DNA from: JAGTRP01 sp035255045
GTDB taxonomy: Bacteria > Pseudomonadota > Gammaproteobacteria > Burkholderiales > Rhodocyclaceae
DNA length: 64,000 bases
NCBI GenBank assembly: GCA_035255045.1
Contig: DATFAA010000165.1
Span: forward strand, 1-64,000
Reading direction: 5' to 3'
The position numbers and the translations under genes are program-made. The notes beneath the pieces were generated by a model, which saw nothing but the letters and a program-made list of their open reading frames with translations, was not told the origin of the DNA and ran no database searches. This document shows, piece after piece, positions 48,292 through 58,953 of the stretch. The first letter of the stretch is position 1. Every line of letters starts with the position of its first letter.

Positions 48292-49505
48292 GACAGGAGG
48301 GCAATGGCGTCATCGAGGGCGCCAAGCAGCGCATCGATGTCGGCGGCGGTGGAATAGGGGGCGAGGCTGGCCCGACTGGCGGCATCGACGCCGAAGTGCC
48401 GCATGAGGGGCTGGGCGCAGTGATGCCCCCCGCGCAGGGCGACGCCATGGCGGTCGAGGACCTGGCAGACATCGTGGGGATGCAGCCCGGCGATGTCGAA
48501 GGACACCACAGGCAGCCTGTCCAGGTCGTCCGCCCGTCCCAGCAGGCGCAGTCCGGGCAGATTGCCGAGACCCGCCTGCAGGCGCCGCAGCAGCTCCCTT
48601 TCATGGGCGCGGATGGCCGCCCAAGGCAGGCTGCCCATCCATTTGAGGGCGGCCCCGAGTCCGACGGCGGCGGCGATGGGCGGCGTGCCGGCCTCGAAGC
48701 GGCGGGGCGCCGGGGTGAAGGTGCTGGTCTGCGACTCGACCCGGCCCACCATGCCGCCCCCCCCCAGGAAGGGGGGCAGGGCGGCAAGCAGGTCCCGCTT
48801 GCCCCACAGCACCCCGACCCCGCCGGGGCCGTAGCACTTGTGCCCCGAAAAGGCATAGAAATCCACTCCCAGGGCCTGCACATCGACCGGGCCGTGCTGG
48901 GCTCGCTGGGCGCCGTCCAGGAGCACGCGGGCTCCTGCTGCCCGGGCGGCTGCGACGACGGCGGCCACATCGGTGACGGCGCCGGTGACATTCGAGGCAT
49001 GGGTAAGGGCGATCAGGCGGCACCGCCCGGTGACAAGAGCGGGCAGGGCCGCCGTGTCGATCTCGCCGGCGGGGGTGAGGGGAACGAATTTCAGGTCAAT
49101 GCCGGTGCGCTCGCGCAGCATCTGCCATGGCACCAGGTTGCTGTGGTGCTCCGCCAGGGAAACCAGGATCTCGTCGCCGGGGCGCAGGGTGGCGCCGATG
49201 GCGTAGGCCGCCAGGTTGAGGGAGGCGGTGGCCCCGGCGGTAAAGATGACCTCGTCGCTGCCGGCGGCATTCAGAAAGCGCGCCACCTCGGCGCGGGCGC
49301 CCTCGTAGGCTTCGGTGGCAGCTTCGGCCAGCCGGTGGGATCCCCGCATGACATTGGCGCGGCTGGTGGTCTCGTGGACCAGCATGGCTTCCAGGACGGA
49401 GCCGTGGACCTGGCTGGTGGCGGCATTGTCCAGGTAATGCAGGGGGGCCGTCTGGCGCGTGAAGATGGGAAACTCCGCGCGCAAGGCCGCGGCATCGAAG
49501 CTCAT
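48288..49505 (-). CDS. sufS: SufS-type cysteine desulfurase
   Basis: PLP enzyme of 405 residues that releases sulfur from cysteine as an enzyme-bound persulfide. Seen: LDNAATSQ, AEHHSNLVPW, DGAQRAQHGPVDV, PLP lysine in FSGHKCYGPGGVGVLWG, and the group II cysteine region ALRGGHHCAQPLM. It overlaps the MoCF-MocA gene by 4 bases upstream and sufU downstream. Its place after moaA, xdhC and mocA suggests supply of sulfur to the cofactor of the molybdenum hydroxylase. Confidence 0.92.
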   Translation of the reverse strand: MSFDAAALRAEFPIFTRQTAPLHYLDNAATSQVHGSVLEAMLVHETTSRANVMRGSHRLAEAATEAYEGARAEVARFLNAAGSDEVIFTAGATASLNLAAYAIGATLRPGDEILVSLAEHHSNLVPWQMLRERTGIDLKFVPLTPAGEIDTAALPALVTGRCRLIALTHASNVTGAVTDVAAVVAAARAAGARVLLDGAQRAQHGPVDVQALGVDFYAFSGHKCYGPGGVGVLWGKRDLLAALPPFLGGGGMVGRVESQTSTFTPAPRRFEAGTPPIAAAVGLGAALKWMGSLPWAAIRAHERELLRRLQAGLGNLPGLRLLGRADDLDRLPVVSFDIAGLHPHDVCQVLDRHGVALRGGHHCAQPLMRHFGVDAASRASLAPYSTAADIDALLGALDDAIALLS

Positions 49506-51114
49506 GGGACCGCCAGGGCCTGCAGGTCGGCAGGCGTATCCACGTCCGTGAAAATGGCCCGGCCGGGCAGGGGCACCGTGCGGACTTCCTGGGCGTACTG
49601 CTGGAGAAGGCCACGGGCCCCCTTGTCGCCGGAAATGGCGGCCATCTCGGCGAAATGCCGGCGGGGCCAGAGCACCGGGTTGCCCCGCCGGCCGTCGAAT
49701 TCCGGCACCAAGACGGCCGGGTCGTCCGGGTCGAAGGCGGAAATCAGTGTGTCGATGTCGGCGGCGGTAATGTGGGGCATGTCGGCGAGCAGGATTATTG
49801 CCCCGTCTATGTCGGTCGGCAAGGCCCGAAGCCCGCAGCGCAGGGAAGTGGACATGCCTTCGGCGAAGTCGGGATTGCGCACCCAGGAGATCGGGCGGTC
49901 CACCAGGGCGGCTTCCACGTCGTCTGCCCCGTGGCCGGTCACCACCATGACCTGGCAGGCACGGGAGGCGCAGGCGGCGTTGACCGCGCGCCGGACCAGG
50001 GGAATGCCGTCCACCGGGCAGAGCAGCTTGTTCCTGGCGCCCATGCGGCTGGAGCGGCCGGCGGCGAGCACCACGGCAGCGATGCGGGGCGGGCGCGGCG
50101 CGAGGGCGGCGGGCAGCGCCTCCGGGGCCGGCGTTTCCTCTTCCCCGACGCTGTGCATGAGTCCGCCGACGCCCAGTCCCATGATTTCCTGCGGCGTCAC
50201 GGGCAGGCTGGCGAGCAGGCGCCGGAGCACGATGTCGAAACCGTTGTGGCGCAGCGAGCGGGCGCAGCCCGGGAGGTTCAGGACCGGTACGGCGCCGATG
50301 CGGGCCGTCAGCAGCATATTCCCCGGCTCCACCGGCATGCCGAAATGTTCGATCACGCCACCGGCTGCGGCAATGGCGGCGGGAACCACATCGCGGCGGT
50401 CTTTGGTGACCGTGGCGCCCAGGATGAGCAGCAGGTCGCATCCGGCCGCGAGGGCCTCGGCGATGCTGTGCACAAACGCCTCGCCCCGATGGGCGCAGCG
50501 CAGTTCCAGGGCGAGGGTGCTGCCCAGGTTCTCGAGGCGGCTGCGCGTGGCTTCGACCGCCATGTCGATCATGCGCTCGGAAGTGCCCGGCGACACCCCG
50601 ATGATGACCGCAGCGCGGCAGCTGCGCAGGGGGGCGACGCGCAGGGGCGGGTGACCGCCGATGCCGTCGTGCCATTGCGTCAGGGTCGCCGGTGCGACGG
50701 CAAAGGGAATGATCTTGACAGTGGCGACCCGCTGGTCCTTTTTCACCAGGGCATAGGGCGCCAGGGTGCCGAGGGTGACCGATTCGCTGATGGCGTTGAG
50801 GGCGTCCACCCGCTGGGCGTCCACCAGGAGCAGGCCCGTGCCCTGCGCGTACAGGTTGCAGCGCCCGGTATAGGGCGGGCGCGTCGCGATGCCGGGCCCC
50901 GCCAGGGGTGTGGCGACGGCCAGGGCGGCGCTGTCCTCGTCCAGCTCGCCGGAACCGAGGCGGGCCCCGCTGACGCGATCGATGCCGGCGGCGGCGAGGG
51001 CGGCCGCATCGGTGGCGCTGAGCACGTGGCCCTTGCGCAGGAGGAGGTGGGGCAGCCGGAGGGTGTGGGCGAGGCGGATGCCTTCGGCCTCGGTGCAGGG
51101 GAAGTCGCCGAAAA

Positions 51115-51118
<4 letters not shown>
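49502..51118 (-). CDS. Molybdopterin-binding MoCF domain fused to MocA-type cytidylyltransferase
   Basis: 538 residues. The N-terminal part (about 1-330) resembles a MoeA/MogA-type molybdopterin-binding protein (VIIGVSPGTSERMID, LLLILGATVTKDRRDVVP, PGNMLLTARIGAVPVLNLPGCARS). The C-terminal part (335-538) is a nucleotidyltransferase beginning AAVVLAAGRSSRMGARNK, with LADMPHITAADIDTLI. LAAG rather than LAGG is typical of MocA, which makes molybdopterin cytosine dinucleotide, the cofactor form used by bacterial molybdenum hydroxylases. The start overlaps the xdhC stop (ATGA). Confidence 0.88.
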
Positions 51119-52131
<1,013 letters not shown>

Positions 52132-52168
52132 GGCTGCTCTCTTTCCTTCCAATTCAAGAAACTGTTCT

Positions 52169-53140
52169 TCAGCCGCCGGTGGTGGCCATGATGCGCACGA
52201 TCTTGCCGGGGTGCTCGACGAATTCATGGCGCAGCGGCTTGCGGCGCAGGCCGTCGATCAGCGCGGCCTCGAGGTCGGCGTCGCTGCAGCCGGACCGCAG
52301 CAGGCTGCGGAAATCGACCGTGTCGTCCTGGCCGAGGCACAGGTACAGGGTTCCGTCCACGCCGAGGCGGACGCGGTTGCAGGTCTCGCAGAAATGCTGG
52401 GAAATGGGGGTGATGAAGCCGATCTGGAAACGGTTGTCGGGGGAAACCAGATATCGCGCCGGTCCGCCGCCGGTAACGACGCCGTCAATGAGCCCGAAGC
52501 GCTGGCGCAGCTGTTCCCTGATCGTCCGCAGATCGGGGAAAGGGGCGGCGCGGCCGGTTTCGCCCATGGGCATGGTCTCGATCAGGCGCAGGATGAAGCC
52601 CTTTTCCATGCAGAAGGCCACCATGGCATCGACTTCGGCGGCATCCATGCCGCTGGTGGCCACCATGTTGATCTTGATGGGCCGGAAGCCCTCCGCCACC
52701 GCCGCCTCCAGGCCCCGCAGCACCTGGTCGAGAACATCGCGCCGGCTGATTTCCTCCACCCGGGCAGGGTCCAGGGAATCGAGGCTGACATTGAGCCGGG
52801 TGACCCCGCTGCGCCGCAGGCTGGCGGCATGCTTTTCCAATTGCGTGCCGTTGGTGGACATGGACAGGTCCTCGATGCCGGGAAGGGCGGCGATCCGCGC
52901 CGCGATGTCGGCGATGCCGCGGCGTAGCAGGGGCTCGCCGCCGGTGAGACGGACGCGCCTGAGGCCGCAGGCGGCGAAGACCGCCAGAAGACGCTCGATC
53001 TCGTCGATGGTCAGCCAGCGCTCGGGCTCCTCGAAATCCTTGAAGCCTTCGGGAATGCAGTACGAACAGCGCAGATCGCAGCGGTCGGTGACCGACAGGC
53101 GAAGATACTCGATGCGCCGTCCTGCTCCATCGATCAACAT
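52169..53140 (-). CDS. moaA: GTP 3',8-cyclase MoaA
   Basis: Radical SAM enzyme for the first step of molybdopterin synthesis, 323 residues. N-terminal cluster motif CDLRCSYC, TGGEPLLR, LSMSTNGTQL, C-terminal second cluster cysteines (CETCNRVR and a later Cys in LYLCLG), and the terminal Gly-Gly needed for activity. It is 37 bases upstream of xdhC in the same cluster. A cluster-local copy beside cox-type genes suggests dedicated cofactor supply; whether another moaA exists elsewhere is not visible. Confidence 0.95.
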   Translation of the reverse strand: MLIDGAGRRIEYLRLSVTDRCDLRCSYCIPEGFKDFEEPERWLTIDEIERLLAVFAACGLRRVRLTGGEPLLRRGIADIAARIAALPGIEDLSMSTNGTQLEKHAASLRRSGVTRLNVSLDSLDPARVEEISRRDVLDQVLRGLEAAVAEGFRPIKINMVATSGMDAAEVDAMVAFCMEKGFILRLIETMPMGETGRAAPFPDLRTIREQLRQRFGLIDGVVTGGGPARYLVSPDNRFQIGFITPISQHFCETCNRVRLGVDGTLYLCLGQDDTVDFRSLLRSGCSDADLEAALIDGLRRKPLRHEFVEHPGKIVRIMATTGG

Positions 53141-53167
53141 GAGTGGGTCTCCTTCCTTGGCATCGTT

Positions 53168-54325
53168 TCAGGCGCCGATGGCCTGCAGCGTCTTGGCGAG
53201 TTGCGCCAGGCTGCGCAGGTTGTGGGCCGGCAGAAAGTGGTCGAGATAGGGCAGGGCGGTCTGCATGCCCTTGGTGAGCGGCTGGTAGCCCGGTGTGCCC
53301 AGCAGCGGATTGAGCCACAGCACTTTCTGCGCGCGCTGGCGCAGCTTCATCATCTCCTGGCGCATTTGGTCCGCGTTGCCCCGGTCCCAGCCATCGCTCA
53401 GGAAGATGACGGCGGTACGGCCGTTGAGCAGGCGGGGTGCGTGTTGCTCGTTGAAATCGCGCAGGCTGCGGCCGATGTTGGTGCCGCCCGCCCAGTCGTG
53501 CACCTTTTCCGCGACCTGCTTCAAGGATGCGGCCACCCCCTTGATCTTGAGCTCGTCCGTGATGAGGGTCAGGCGGGTGGAGAAGACGGCCACTTCCAGG
53601 TCCGACAGTTCGCGCCGCAGCGCGAACATGAATTCGATGAGGAAGCTGCTGTAGCGCTGCATGGAGCCGCTGACATCGCACAGGAGTACCAGCCGGGTCT
53701 TCCTGATGGGGCGATGGCGATAGGGCAGCGGACAGATGCCGTCAGCCATGAAGAAGGAGCGGCTGCGCAGCAGGCGCTTCAGATCGGGCACCCGTCCCCG
53801 CCGGCGCACGGCGGTGCGGCGGCCGCGCTTGTTGGCCAGCGCCGCCACCAGTTCCCGGATCAGGCGCTGGGCCCGTTCCACATCGGCGTCGGTGAGCGTG
53901 CCCAGGTCCCGGGTCGCGAGGATCTCGTCGGGGCTGAAGGAAAGTTTGAGGGACTTGGATTCGCCGTCCTGGCTGCCCCCGTCCTCGCTGGGCAGCATGA
54001 GCCGGGTGCCGGCCTCGTCCTGGTCTTCCCCTTCGTTTTCCGGGTCGTCCTGCAGCCGTTTGCGGATGAGGATGCGGTCCGGCGATTCCCAATACCTGGC
54101 GAATATCACGTCGAAGCGGGGCAGGTCCTCGCGCCGCGATACCAGGGTGGCCCGGGCGGCGGCGTAAAAGTCGTCACGCTGCGTGAGGTCCACGAAGTCG
54201 AAACACTTGCAGAGGTCGATCAGGCTGGCGGGATTCACCGCCATGTCGGCGTCGTGGAGGGCGCGGGAAAAGCCGACCACGTGTTCGAGCACGCTACGCG
54301 GTGGGCTCGATTGTCGTGCGGCCAT
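53168..54325 (-). CDS. coxE: CoxE-like von Willebrand factor A protein
   Basis: 385-residue cytoplasmic protein with a C-terminal VWA domain bearing the metal-adhesion motif CDVSGSM and later SDGWDRG. CoxE works with the AAA+ CoxD in maturation of the molybdenum-copper or related active site of CO-dehydrogenase-type enzymes. An acidic, low-complexity linker (DPENEGEDQDEAGT, SEDGGSQDGES) precedes the VWA domain. Starts 17 bases after coxD. Confidence 0.9.
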   Translation of the reverse strand: MAARQSSPPRSVLEHVVGFSRALHDADMAVNPASLIDLCKCFDFVDLTQRDDFYAAARATLVSRREDLPRFDVIFARYWESPDRILIRKRLQDDPENEGEDQDEAGTRLMLPSEDGGSQDGESKSLKLSFSPDEILATRDLGTLTDADVERAQRLIRELVAALANKRGRRTAVRRRGRVPDLKRLLRSRSFFMADGICPLPYRHRPIRKTRLVLLCDVSGSMQRYSSFLIEFMFALRRELSDLEVAVFSTRLTLITDELKIKGVAASLKQVAEKVHDWAGGTNIGRSLRDFNEQHAPRLLNGRTAVIFLSDGWDRGNADQMRQEMMKLRQRAQKVLWLNPLLGTPGYQPLTKGMQTALPYLDHFLPAHNLRSLAQLAKTLQAIGA

Positions 54326-54342
54326 GTCGTGTCGCCGTTACA

Positions 54343-55290
54343 TCAGGGAAAGGTGCGGCCGGCCGCGGCGGGGTCGTGGCCCGGCATGAGGGCCCTTTCC
54401 ACGCGGGCATCGAGGCCGAGCTGGTGCAGCTTCTCGATATCGCCCTTGTACTTCAGGATGCAGCCCAGGGTGGCGGCGGTGGACTGAGGGTCCAGTTCGG
54501 CGATGCCGAGGGCCAGGAGCGCCCGGGCCCAGTCGATGGTCTCGGCGACGCCGGGACGCTTGTAGAAATCCTCCTGCCGGAGCAGTTCCATGAAACGGCA
54601 GATCTGTCCGGCCAGGCGCAACTCGGTCTGGGGCAGGCGGGTGCGCAGGATCTGCACTTCCCGGTCGAAGCTGGGATAGTCGATCCATTGATACAGGCAA
54701 CGGCGCTTCAGGGCGTCGTGCACTTCCCGGGTGCGATTGGAGGTGAGGACGACGTAGGGAATGTGGCTCGACTGCAGGGTGCCGATTTCCGGGATGGTGA
54801 TCTGAAAGTCCGACAGCACCTCGAGCAGGAAGGCCTCGAATTCCTCGTCGGCCCGGTCTATCTCGTCGATGAGCAGCACGGGCGGGCGCCCGGTACCGCT
54901 GCGCAAGGCCTTGAGGAGAGGGCGTGCCAGCAGGAAGTCCTCGGAGAAGATGTTGCGCCCGATATCCCCGCGCTCGACGCCGCGGGCTTCCTGCAGGCGG
55001 ACTTCCAGCAGCTGGCGCGTGTAGTTCCACTCGTACAGGGCCGAGTTGCTGTCGAGCCCTTCGTAGCACTGCAGCCGGATCAGCTCGGTGCCGAGCACGT
55101 CGGCCATGACCTTGGCGATCTCGGTCTTGCCGACTCCCGGCTCGCCCTCGAGGAAGACGGGCTTCCCGAGGGCTACCGAGAGGAACAGCGTCGTCCCCAG
55201 CATGCGGTCCGCGATGTAATTCCTTGCTGCGAACCGTTCCTGGACTTCCTCGATGGAAGCGAAACGACGCGTGTCCTCTGGCAAGTTCAT
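54343..55290 (-). CDS. coxD: CoxD-like MoxR-family AAA+ ATPase
   Basis: 315-residue AAA+ chaperone. Walker A GEPGVGKTE, Walker B LLIDEIDRADEEFEAFLLE, sensor VLTSNRTREVHDAL with arginine residues RRC. CoxD of CO dehydrogenase operons assists assembly of the active site, together with CoxE. The ATG at 55290 is chosen; a GTG at 55317 inside the end of the preceding gene would add 9 residues. 19 bases separate it from the coxGL stop. Confidence 0.92.
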   Translation of the reverse strand: MNLPEDTRRFASIEEVQERFAARNYIADRMLGTTLFLSVALGKPVFLEGEPGVGKTEIAKVMADVLGTELIRLQCYEGLDSNSALYEWNYTRQLLEVRLQEARGVERGDIGRNIFSEDFLLARPLLKALRSGTGRPPVLLIDEIDRADEEFEAFLLEVLSDFQITIPEIGTLQSSHIPYVVLTSNRTREVHDALKRRCLYQWIDYPSFDREVQILRTRLPQTELRLAGQICRFMELLRQEDFYKRPGVAETIDWARALLALGIAELDPQSTAATLGCILKYKGDIEKLHQLGLDARVERALMPGHDPAAAGRTFP

Positions 55291-55309
55291 GTGGCTGCCG
55301 GCCCTTGCT

Positions 55310-58300
55310 TCAAACACCGACTGCGCGGCGCTCGACCTTGACCGCTGCGGAACGGTCGGCCCGTTTCACTGCGGCGTAGATCTCGTTGGAGGAATTGTAC
55401 GAAGTGCGGATGATGACGTTCTCATCGAACAGGGCATCCTGGATCGCTGCCGACATGGTGTGCAGCGGCGCGCCGCCGCCTTCGCCCATGCCTTTCGCGC
55501 CATTGTAGCTAAAGGGCGAAGGCGTCTCGATTTCGCCAAACTTCATGTCGGGCATGTTCATGATCGTGATCGGCGCGTAGTCGGTGAACGAGGCGGTGAG
55601 CAGGTTGCCTTCCTTGTCGTAGATGTAGTTTTCCATCAGCGCCGCGCCGATGCCATGGGCCGTGGCGCCATGCACCTGGCCGGCGACGATCTTCGGGTTG
55701 ATGACGTTGCCGCAATCGTCCACCGCCGCATAGGCGAGGATCTTGGGCACGAAGGTCTGGCGATCGACCTCCACCACGGCGATGTGCAGCTGGGCGGCGT
55801 AGGTCAGCGTCAGGTTGCCCATCTTCTTGTCCACATCGGGAATCTTGAAGGGCGGCCGATAGACGTGGCGGATGTTGAGGGTGACGTCGGCCAGCTCGGC
55901 GGGCTGGCCGGCGGTGTTGATATTCACCATGGCCGACAGGCCCCAGTAGTTGATGCTGCGGTCGGTGCCCTTGACCCGCAACTCCGGACCCTGCTGGCCG
56001 ATGCCGAATTCCAGATCGTCCTCGTTCGCCTCGAGGGCGAAGGCGGCGATCATCTTCATCTCCTTCTTGAGCTTCTGGCAGGCGCCATGGACCGCCGACA
56101 GGCCGGTGACCGCGAACTGGCTGGCGTAGGAGCCGGAATGGCCGCCGTGGCTGTTGAAGGTGGTGTCGAACCCGGTGCGGACTTCCACCATGTCCGGGCG
56201 GATGCCGAGTTCGTCGGCGACCACCTGGGCTGTGGTGGTTTCGTGGCCCTGGCCGGACGGGGTGGAGCCGAGCATGACGACGACGGTACCGTCCAGGTCG
56301 AGCTTGATGGTGGCCACCTCGGAGTTGCCGGAGAAGGGCAGGTAGCGGTTGACGATGCGGGCCTGTCCGAAGTTGTTGGTGCCGGAGTCGAGGGTGGTGC
56401 CGATGCCGATGCCGATCCAGCGGCCTGCGGCACGGGCCTCGGCCTGGCGTTTCTTCCACTCGTCCCAGCCGATGAGCTCCTTGGTCTTCTCCAGCATCAG
56501 CGGGTAGTTGCCGGAGTCGTACACGCAGCCGTTGGGGGTGGTGTAGGGGAATTCGCGGATGTAGTTGCGCAGGCGCATCTCGTCGGACGCAATGCCCAGT
56601 TCATGGGCGCAGATGTCGATGATGCGCTCCATGAACCACAGCTGCTGGAGGCGCGAATAGCCGCGGTTGGGGGCCGTGGGACACTTGTTGGTGACCACCT
56701 GGTTGAAGTCGATCCTGATGTTGCGCAGCTTGTAGCAAGCCGGCAGCACTTGCGACCAGATCACGCAGCCGAGCGGCTCGTAGCGCGGATAGGCGCCGCA
56801 GTCGTCGAAATGGCGGGAGCGCACGGCGGTAATGACGCCGTCCCGGTCGAGGGCCACCTCGGTGTCCACATAGGTCCGTTCGTTGCCGTGGCCGCCGGCC
56901 AGCATGTGCTCGTTGCGGGTTTCCACCCACTTCACCGGCCGGCCGCCGACCTTCCTGGAAGCCAGGGCGGCAAGGGCCATGTACGGGTAGTTGCCGATCT
57001 TGCTGCCGAAACTGCCGCCGATGTCGTGGGTCTTGCAGCGTATCTGGTCGATGCTGAGGCCCAGGGCCGGCGCGATCATCTGGATGGCGATGGCCGGAAA
57101 GGAGTTGTTGCAGAAGAAATCGACGCCGCCGACCGGCGACCAGGTGGCGACCACGGCGTTGGTTTCCAGCGGGGTGCTGGAGAAGCGGTGGAAGTTCATC
57201 TGGTCGATCTTGACCACATGGGCCGCTTCGGCAAAGGCCTTGTCCACCTCGCCGTATTCGAAAATGCCTTGCCAATGGTGATTGGTGCCCATGCCGGGGT
57301 GGAGGACGCACTTGTCCTCCAGGGCAGTCTTGAAGTCCACCGCGACGGGCAGCGGCTCGTACTCGATCTCCACCAGCTGGGCGGCGTCGGCCGCGATGCG
57401 CTGGTTCTCGGCGATGATGGCCACCACCGGCTCGCCCTGGTGGATGACCTTTTCCACCGCCAGCGGGAAGTCGCGGATATTCTGGGCATCGCCCGGACCG
57501 ATCTGCATGAAGGGACTGGACACCTTGGCGATCTCGCCGCCGGTGAGGGTGCACACGACCCCGGCCAGCGCTTCGGCCTTGCTGGTGTCGATCTTGGCGA
57601 TACGGGCGTGGGCGTAGGGCGAGCGCACCAGATTCATGTGCAGCATGCCCTCCACCTTGTAGTCGTCCACGAAGCGGCCCTGACCCCGCACCAGGCGGGA
57701 GTCTTCCTTGCGCGACAGGGGGGCGTGCACCCATTTCTCGCTGTGCTGGCGCTTGACGATGTCGGGGAAATCGTTGACCCGGGCCACATTCCGGAGGGGC
57801 TTGAGGGCGGGCGCGGCTGCTTCTTCCGCCGCCAGGGTGCCGCCGGTCCAGCCGGCGGTGAGGGCCGCGGTGTAGGCCGCATCGACGGCGCTTTCCTCGC
57901 TGGCCGCTGGGGCGGCCGTGCTGCCTTCCGACTTGCGCAGCTTGCGCATGAGACCCGACATCCAGCCGGATTTCTGCTGCGACTGCATTTCCCTGAGGGC
58001 CGCCGCCTCGCGTTGGTACTCGGGTGACATGGCCTGGCGCAGGCTGGTGATGACGGCGTTGATCTGCTGCTCGGCGTAGCCGGCGAGGCCGCCGCCGGCC
58101 AGGGAGAGGATCTTGCCGACCAGCTGGACTTCGCCCTGCCACTTGACCAGGGTGCCCTTGCCTCGGGGCTCCAGGTCATAGGACGAAATCATGGTGTAGG
58201 CGCCGCCCATGACCTTGCCGGTGCCGACATAGGTGGCATGGCTGGGAGCGACCTTCTTTTTGAGGGTGAGATGGGTGGAGGCCGTACCGCGGATCTTGCC

Positions 58301-58462
58301 GATGCCCACCGAGACCTTCACCAGGGCGGTGTCGGTATCCACCATTTCCAGGCTGGAAAAGGTCGGCAGCAGCGGCGCGAATTTCTGCGGATCCGACAAC
58401 AGGTCGAACACCTCCGCCGGATGCGGGGACACCTCGAACTCGCCGGAAAACTTCATTTCCAT
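55310..58462 (-). CDS. CoxG domain fused to a molybdenum hydroxylase large subunit (CoxL-like)
   Basis: 1050 residues. Residues 1-150 are an SRPBCC/CoxG domain (start MKFSGEFEVSPHPAEVFDLL; VGGG-type lipid-binding family, membrane recruitment in CO dehydrogenase). A linker rich in Ala, Ser and Glu follows (150-230). Residues 235-1050 are a xanthine dehydrogenase-type catalytic subunit: GGSFGSK (482-488), QGHETTTAQVVADELG, and the catalytic-glutamate motif GEGGGAP (993-999). The active-site loop reads APNRGYSR (597-604), not the AYRCSFR of form I CO dehydrogenase nor exactly AYRGAGR of form II. The substrate is unknown. Start overlaps the coxS stop by one base. Confidence 0.92.
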   Translation of the reverse strand: MEMKFSGEFEVSPHPAEVFDLLSDPQKFAPLLPTFSSLEMVDTDTALVKVSVGIGKIRGTASTHLTLKKKVAPSHATYVGTGKVMGGAYTMISSYDLEPRGKGTLVKWQGEVQLVGKILSLAGGGLAGYAEQQINAVITSLRQAMSPEYQREAAALREMQSQQKSGWMSGLMRKLRKSEGSTAAPAASEESAVDAAYTAALTAGWTGGTLAAEEAAAPALKPLRNVARVNDFPDIVKRQHSEKWVHAPLSRKEDSRLVRGQGRFVDDYKVEGMLHMNLVRSPYAHARIAKIDTSKAEALAGVVCTLTGGEIAKVSSPFMQIGPGDAQNIRDFPLAVEKVIHQGEPVVAIIAENQRIAADAAQLVEIEYEPLPVAVDFKTALEDKCVLHPGMGTNHHWQGIFEYGEVDKAFAEAAHVVKIDQMNFHRFSSTPLETNAVVATWSPVGGVDFFCNNSFPAIAIQMIAPALGLSIDQIRCKTHDIGGSFGSKIGNYPYMALAALASRKVGGRPVKWVETRNEHMLAGGHGNERTYVDTEVALDRDGVITAVRSRHFDDCGAYPRYEPLGCVIWSQVLPACYKLRNIRIDFNQVVTNKCPTAPNRGYSRLQQLWFMERIIDICAHELGIASDEMRLRNYIREFPYTTPNGCVYDSGNYPLMLEKTKELIGWDEWKKRQAEARAAGRWIGIGIGTTLDSGTNNFGQARIVNRYLPFSGNSEVATIKLDLDGTVVVMLGSTPSGQGHETTTAQVVADELGIRPDMVEVRTGFDTTFNSHGGHSGSYASQFAVTGLSAVHGACQKLKKEMKMIAAFALEANEDDLEFGIGQQGPELRVKGTDRSINYWGLSAMVNINTAGQPAELADVTLNIRHVYRPPFKIPDVDKKMGNLTLTYAAQLHIAVVEVDRQTFVPKILAYAAVDDCGNVINPKIVAGQVHGATAHGIGAALMENYIYDKEGNLLTASFTDYAPITIMNMPDMKFGEIETPSPFSYNGAKGMGEGGGAPLHTMSAAIQDALFDENVIIRTSYNSSNEIYAAVKRADRSAAVKVERRAVGV

Positions 58463-58953
58463 TATTTGCCTCCCTTCCCATCATTGACGACCGCTTCGAC
58501 CGCCTTGAGGATGTTCTGATAGCCGGTGCAGCGGCAGACATTGCCGGCCAGCGCCTTGCGGATGGCCTTGCGGTCGGCTTCGGGGTGCTGTTCAAGGAGC
58601 GAGTGCGCGGACATCAGCATGCCGGGCGTGCAGAAGCCGCATTGCAGGCCGTGATGCTCGGAGAAGGACTTCTGCAGGGGATGCAGTTCGCCGTCCTTCT
58701 CCAGGCCCTCGACCGTGAGAATCTCGCAGCCGTCGGCCTGGACGGCGAACATGGTGCAGGACTTCACCGGCGCGCCGTCCAGCTTGACGGTGCAGGCGCC
58801 GCAATAGCTGGTGTCGCAGCCGATATGGGTGCCGGTGAGGCCGACTTCCTCGCGGATGAATTCCACCAGCAGCATGCGCGGCTCAATCTGGCGGCGGTGC
58901 TTTTCGCCATTGATGGAGACTTCGATGGTCACCAGTTGAACGGTATCAGGCAT
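58462..58953 (-). CDS. coxS: Molybdenum hydroxylase small [2Fe-2S] subunit (CoxS-like)
   Basis: 163-residue electron-transfer subunit with two [2Fe-2S] sites: plant-type ferredoxin motif CDTSYCGACTV and the C-terminal helical domain CGFCTPGML with CRCTGYQNI. It passes electrons from the molybdenum site to the FAD subunit. The ATG at 58953 overlaps the coxM stop by 8 bases; its TAA overlaps the large-subunit ATG. Part of the coxM-coxS-coxGL unit. Confidence 0.96.
   Translation of the reverse strand: MPDTVQLVTIEVSINGEKHRRQIEPRMLLVEFIREEVGLTGTHIGCDTSYCGACTVKLDGAPVKSCTMFAVQADGCEILTVEGLEKDGELHPLQKSFSEHHGLQCGFCTPGMLMSAHSLLEQHPEADRKAIRKALAGNVCRCTGYQNILKAVEAVVNDGKGGK

Noticed and set aside
47521..48357. 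278-residue open frame on the plus strand over the start of the accessory cluster
   Set aside because: It runs antisense through sufU and has no family features; its first part is unrecognised intergenic sequence.
55310..58462. Calling the hydroxylase an aerobic CO dehydrogenase
   Set aside because: The form I signature AYRCSFR is absent; the site reads APNRGYSR. Accessory genes resemble cox genes, but the substrate is open.
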